Shown one piece after another: positions 61,128 through 64,000 of a stretch of DNA of 64,000 nucleotides. A model generated the notes under the pieces. That model worked only from the letters and a program-made list of their open reading frames with translations. It searched no databases and was not told the DNA's origin. The stretch lies in the NCBI GenBank assembly GCA_903903985.1, contig CAIVAT010000013.1:1-64000 (forward strand), given 5' to 3'. This stretch comes from an uncultured Bacteroidales bacterium. Its GTDB lineage: Bacteria; Bacteroidota; Bacteroidia; Bacteroidales; FEN-979. The position numbers were made by a program, and so were the translations under genes. Numbering within the stretch: position 1 is the first letter of the stretch; each line of letters opens with the position of its first letter.

Positions 61128-61158
61128 ACCCTGACAGGGTCAGTCACCCTGACGGGGT
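61128..61158. repeat. 18-bp-period repeat ACCCTGACRGGGT, two copies, after a stop codon
   Basis: ACCCTGACAGGGT at 61128 and ACCCTGACGGGGT at 61146, 18 bp apart. The first begins one base after the stop codon (61124-61126) of the 965-residue gene. It is the third locus of this family in the window. Confidence 0.9.
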
Positions 61159-61170
61159 GTTAAAAAATAC

Positions 61171-61178
61171 TACATTTG
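61171..61178 (+). promoter_or_regulatory. -7 element of the ClC gene; leaderless mRNA likely
   Basis: TACATTTG matches TAnnTTTG, 7 bp before the ATG at 61186. Transcription would then start at or next to the first codon. The place for the -33 box falls in the repeat at 61146-61158 and has no TTG. Confidence 0.45.
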
Positions 61179-61185
61179 CATCAGC

Positions 61186-62958
61186 ATGGTTCCAAAATCA
61201 ATCACCGGCAAACTACTGGTATGGCGGTTGCGTCATATCAAACAGCGGCAATTTATTCTGATTCTCAGCATACTGGTTGGCATCGGCAGTGGCCTGGCTG
61301 CTGTTATCCTTAAAAATACACTGTATTACACGAATTATTTTCTCACCAATGGATTTAGTTATCATGGTGTATTTTACCTGTTTCTCATCTTCCCGATGGT
61401 GGGGATCATTCTCACAATTTTATTCATTAAATACATTGTCAAGGATAACATAAGCCATGGCGTAAGCAAAGTACTTTATGCAATATCGAAGAATAACGGG
61501 CACATCAGACCTCATAATACGTTTTCATCATTGGTTGCCTGTACCCTGACCCTGGGATTTGGCGGTTCAGTCGGGCCCGAAGCTCCGATTGTCCTGACAG
61601 GTTCGGCGATTGGGTCGAATCTGGCGCGGTTATTCAGACTTGATTATAGAACAACTACCTTGCTGATTGGCTGTGGCGCTGCAGGAGCCATTGCCGGGAT
61701 ATTTGAAGCACCGATCGCAGGAGCAATTTTCGTACTTGAAATCCTCATGCTTGATCTCACGGTGACCACCCTGATCCCCCTGCTGATCACGACCGTTACC
61801 GCCTCGCTCGTTTCATACCTCCTGATGGGGAATGAGGTTTTATTCTCTTTCACCCTGAGCAGCCCTTTTATTCTTCGTCACATCCCGTTTTACCTCCTGC
61901 TGGGTGTTTTCACGGGGCTGGTTTCGGTTTTCTTCATCCGAGGGAGTATCGGCATTGAACTGCTCCTGAAAAAAGTTTCCCCGGCACTGAGGGTCGGAAT
62001 TGCAGGTATTTTTCTGGCCATACTGATATTTGCCTATCCATCATTGTTTGGTGAAGGCTATACTGTTTTGAAAGAGGTCATTAACGGACACGGGCAGGTG
62101 ATCGGCAACTCCAGTTTATTTGGCTTTTTAAAACAAAATAATTGGTCATTCCTGGTTATCATTTTCGGGTTGATCATCATGAAAGTTATTGCCATGGCAT
62201 TGACACAGGGCAGTGGCGGGATCGGGGGCACTTTTGCTCCATCCATTTTTGTCGGGGCCATCTGCGGATTTTTTTTCGCAAATCTGCTCAACACTGTTTT
62301 TGGGCTGCATATTTCGCAAAGTAACTTCGCCCTGGTTGGCATGGCCGGCGTAATGGCTGGCGTGATGCACGCACCGCTTACAGCCATTTTCCTTATCGCT
62401 GAGATCACCGGCGGTTATTTACTGCTTACACCCCTCATCATGGTGTCGGCAATTGCCTACCTTACCTCCCATATTTTTGAAAGCCATTCCATTTATACAC
62501 GTCAGCTGGCTGCCCGAAAAGAGCTGATTACCCATGATAAGGATAAGGCTGTCCTCCTGTTTATGTCGCCGCGCCAACTGATCGAAACAAATTTCGCCAG
62601 TGTTGACCCGGAGGCTACCCTTGGTCAGCTTGTCAAGGTGGTTGCCACTGCCACGCGCAATATTTTCCCTGTGGTTGACCGGGAAGGTACCTTCCATGGA
62701 ATCGTGATGCTCGACAATATCCGCCAGATCATGTTCGACCAGACAATCTATGAAGTCACCTATGTTAAAGACCTCATGTTCATGCCTGATTACGCCATCA
62801 ATCCCGGTGATTCAATGGATACGGTGATCCAGCTTTTCCAGCGGAGCGACCGTTATAATTTACCAGTAGTGGAAAATGGGAAATACATCGGGTTTATATC
62901 AAGAGCCAATGTTTTCTCACAATACAGGGAGTTGCTGAAGAAATTCTCGGAGGATTAA
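61186..62958 (+). CDS. ClC-family chloride channel or Cl-/H+ antiporter with CBS domains
   Basis: A 590-residue membrane protein of the ClC family. About 430 residues form the two-fold repeat of helices. The selectivity-filter segments are GSVGPEAPIVLTGSAIGSNL (gating Glu132) and GSGGIGGTFAPSIFVGAICG. The conserved glutamate of the GxxPE region is present, but the family's later proton glutamate and the external tyrosine cannot be fixed by eye, so channel or antiporter is open. The last 130 residues are two CBS domains (FASVDPEATLGQLVKVVATA, MDTVIQLFQRSDRYNLPVVE) that usually sense nucleotides. The gene may be leaderless. It converges with the M16 peptidase. Confidence 0.9.
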   Translation: MVPKSITGKLLVWRLRHIKQRQFILILSILVGIGSGLAAVILKNTLYYTNYFLTNGFSYHGVFYLFLIFPMVGIILTILFIKYIVKDNISHGVSKVLYAISKNNGHIRPHNTFSSLVACTLTLGFGGSVGPEAPIVLTGSAIGSNLARLFRLDYRTTTLLIGCGAAGAIAGIFEAPIAGAIFVLEILMLDLTVTTLIPLLITTVTASLVSYLLMGNEVLFSFTLSSPFILRHIPFYLLLGVFTGLVSVFFIRGSIGIELLLKKVSPALRVGIAGIFLAILIFAYPSLFGEGYTVLKEVINGHGQVIGNSSLFGFLKQNNWSFLVIIFGLIIMKVIAMALTQGSGGIGGTFAPSIFVGAICGFFFANLLNTVFGLHISQSNFALVGMAGVMAGVMHAPLTAIFLIAEITGGYLLLTPLIMVSAIAYLTSHIFESHSIYTRQLAARKELITHDKDKAVLLFMSPRQLIETNFASVDPEATLGQLVKVVATATRNIFPVVDREGTFHGIVMLDNIRQIMFDQTIYEVTYVKDLMFMPDYAINPGDSMDTVIQLFQRSDRYNLPVVENGKYIGFISRANVFSQYRELLKKFSED

Positions 62959-62984
62959 GATACCCTAACCCTTGTCCTTTTTGA

Positions 62985-63060
62985 CCTCATCCCCCAACCC
63001 CCTTCTCCTGAAGGAGAAGGGGAGTTGTCCCTCCCTTTTTGGGGAGGGATTCAGGGTGGG
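62985..63060. repeat. Two perfect 8-bp-stem hairpins between convergent genes
   Basis: CCTTCTCC/GGAGAAGG (63001-63020, loop TGAA) and TCCCTCCC/GGGAGGGA (63028-63049, loop TTTTTG). They fill the gap between the ClC stop and the M16 stop and could serve as terminators for both. The second is of the same type as the repeats at 21189, 26580 and 51540. Confidence 0.7.
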
Positions 63061-63062
63061 GT

Positions 63063-64000
63063 TTAATACCCAAACACATCCTTCAATTCCAGTGATTTAA
63101 CCTGCCCGTAGGTAGACAAGGTTTTCACATCCAGTTCAGCCTTTTTACCGAGGACCACGATAGTGAAGTTTTTATCTTTAATAAACTTCTGCTGGAATGT
63201 TTTCAGGTCGTTAAAGGTCATGGTCGGGACTTTCTCAAAAACATCTTTACGGATATCATAAGTAAGACCGAATTTCTGGGCATTGATATAATTGAACAAC
63301 ACCTGCGATTTGGTGATGCGCTCTGTACGAATCTTGTTGATGATCGCTTCCCGGGAGGAGCTCAGCGCTTTTTCACTTTCGGGCATGTTGTTGAACAGGC
63401 CCGACATCGCTTTCATGGCTTCAGGCAGCTTGTCGATCTGGGTACCGATGTAAGAAAACAGATAAAAATTCTGATAGGGCTGTTGCGGAGAGCGATACCC
63501 GGCATATGCACTGTATGCAAGGCCTTTCGATTCACGGATTTCCTGGAAAACGATTGAATTCATACTGCCGCCAAAATACTCATTGAAAAGACGTACCACC
63601 GGGATGATTGTTTTGTCGTACTTTTCCGACTTCGACAGCATGATGATCTCAGCTTGTTTCATATCGTAATCTACTGTATAAACTTTCGTGACATCCGTAG
63701 GTTTCTGTTCGAATTTTAGTGCTTCCGGAACTGGCTTTAATACAGCAGGTATGCGATGTTCCTTGTTCAGCAGGGCAGTCAACCCATTCACTTTGTCGGG
63801 GCCGTAATACAGTATTTTATGCTGAAACCCATTCAATCCCCTGATCAGGCCAACCAGTTCATCTGCCTTGAGTGCATCCAGCTCTGTGGCCGACAAAATA
63901 TTGGTATAAGGAGATTTCTCTCCGTATACTCCATAGTTATACATCGCATCCCAGAGAATAGTCTGCTTTGAAAGCTTGTCATCTTCCCTGCGTTTTTTGA
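63063..64000 (-). CDS. M16-family (insulinase-like) peptidase, C-terminal part
   Basis: Truncated by the window edge: the frame stays open to base 64000, so the N-terminus is missing; the track's start at 63944 is internal. The visible 312 residues belong to the C-terminal half of an M16 peptidase pair or fusion, with VVRLFNEYFGGSMNSIVFQE, IRESKGLAYSAYAGYRSP and the late PTMTFNDLKTFQQKFIKDKN helix. This half lacks the zinc motif HxxEH, as expected for the second domain of the family; the catalytic half should be upstream. The likely role is peptide degradation in the periplasm or envelope. The stop lies next to the palindromic repeat. Confidence 0.85.
   Translation of the reverse strand, partial: KKRREDDKLSKQTILWDAMYNYGVYGEKSPYTNILSATELDALKADELVGLIRGLNGFQHKILYYGPDKVNGLTALLNKEHRIPAVLKPVPEALKFEQKPTDVTKVYTVDYDMKQAEIIMLSKSEKYDKTIIPVVRLFNEYFGGSMNSIVFQEIRESKGLAYSAYAGYRSPQQPYQNFYLFSYIGTQIDKLPEAMKAMSGLFNNMPESEKALSSSREAIINKIRTERITKSQVLFNYINAQKFGLTYDIRKDVFEKVPTMTFNDLKTFQQKFIKDKNFTIVVLGKKAELDVKTLSTYGQVKSLELKDVFGY

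Overview
The window looks like a chromosomal piece of a Bacteroidota (Bacteroidales-type) genome. It carries type IX secretion system (T9SS) genes (porV, two porU-like sortases, a PorP/SprF protein, gldJ, a DUF5103 plug protein). It also has several exported proteins with a T9SS C-terminal sorting domain, futalosine-pathway menaquinone genes, and promoters of the Bacteroidota form TTG-N20/21-TAnnTTTG. No taxonomic search was possible.

Positions 1 to about 7330 are the right part of an integrated mobile element. It is AT-rich and encoded almost entirely on the minus strand. It holds a tyrosine integrase, a frameshifted small gene, an unknown protein, a helix-turn-helix (excisionase-like) protein, a RepA-type AAA ATPase and a Toprim primase. 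An AT-rich repeat region of origin type lies between the last two, followed by about 1.2 kb of non-coding DNA rich in hairpins and a 56-residue gene. The element ends at 7330-7375 in a 3' fragment of tRNA-Val(UAC), which marks the attachment site. Its other end, the regenerated tRNA and any mobilisation genes lie outside the window.

From 7376 on is host chromosome. 7.4-16.4 kb: an unknown protein, a large FISUMP-domain surface protein, a T9SS cargo with BNR/YCF48-like repeats, and a GH13 alpha-amylase. 16.8-26.4 kb: a TamA/BamA-like outer membrane protein, the T9SS plug protein, a SpoU-type RNA methyltransferase, the rpsF-rpsR-rplI operon, a multi-pass membrane protein, ispF and porV. 26.6-42.7 kb: tandem porU genes, a divergent PorP/SprF-gldJ pair, murF, anmK, a frameshifted coiled-coil gene, folC, and mqnE-thiF-thiS. 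42.7-50.8 kb: two T9SS cargo genes, an MFS transporter overlapping mqnB, mqnD, and nspC. 50.8-64 kb: a small conserved protein, a FISUMP lipid-free exported protein, hldD, two T9SS adhesin-like proteins, a metallopeptidase/propeller/barrel protein, a ClC channel with CBS domains, and the C-terminal half of an M16 peptidase.

The genes fit together as an envelope-centred region: T9SS machinery (translocon plug, PorV shuttle, PorU sortase, GldJ, PorP/SprF), its cargo, peptidoglycan synthesis and recycling (murF, anmK), LPS heptose (hldD) and menaquinone synthesis (mqnE, mqnB, mqnD).

The most unusual structure is a layer of short tandem and palindromic repeats. Periods are 7, 8, 11, 18 and 25 bp. 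They sit at gene ends, often with the stop codon inside the repeat, and in three cases they lie in frame inside conserved enzymes (RNA methyltransferase, NspC, HldD).
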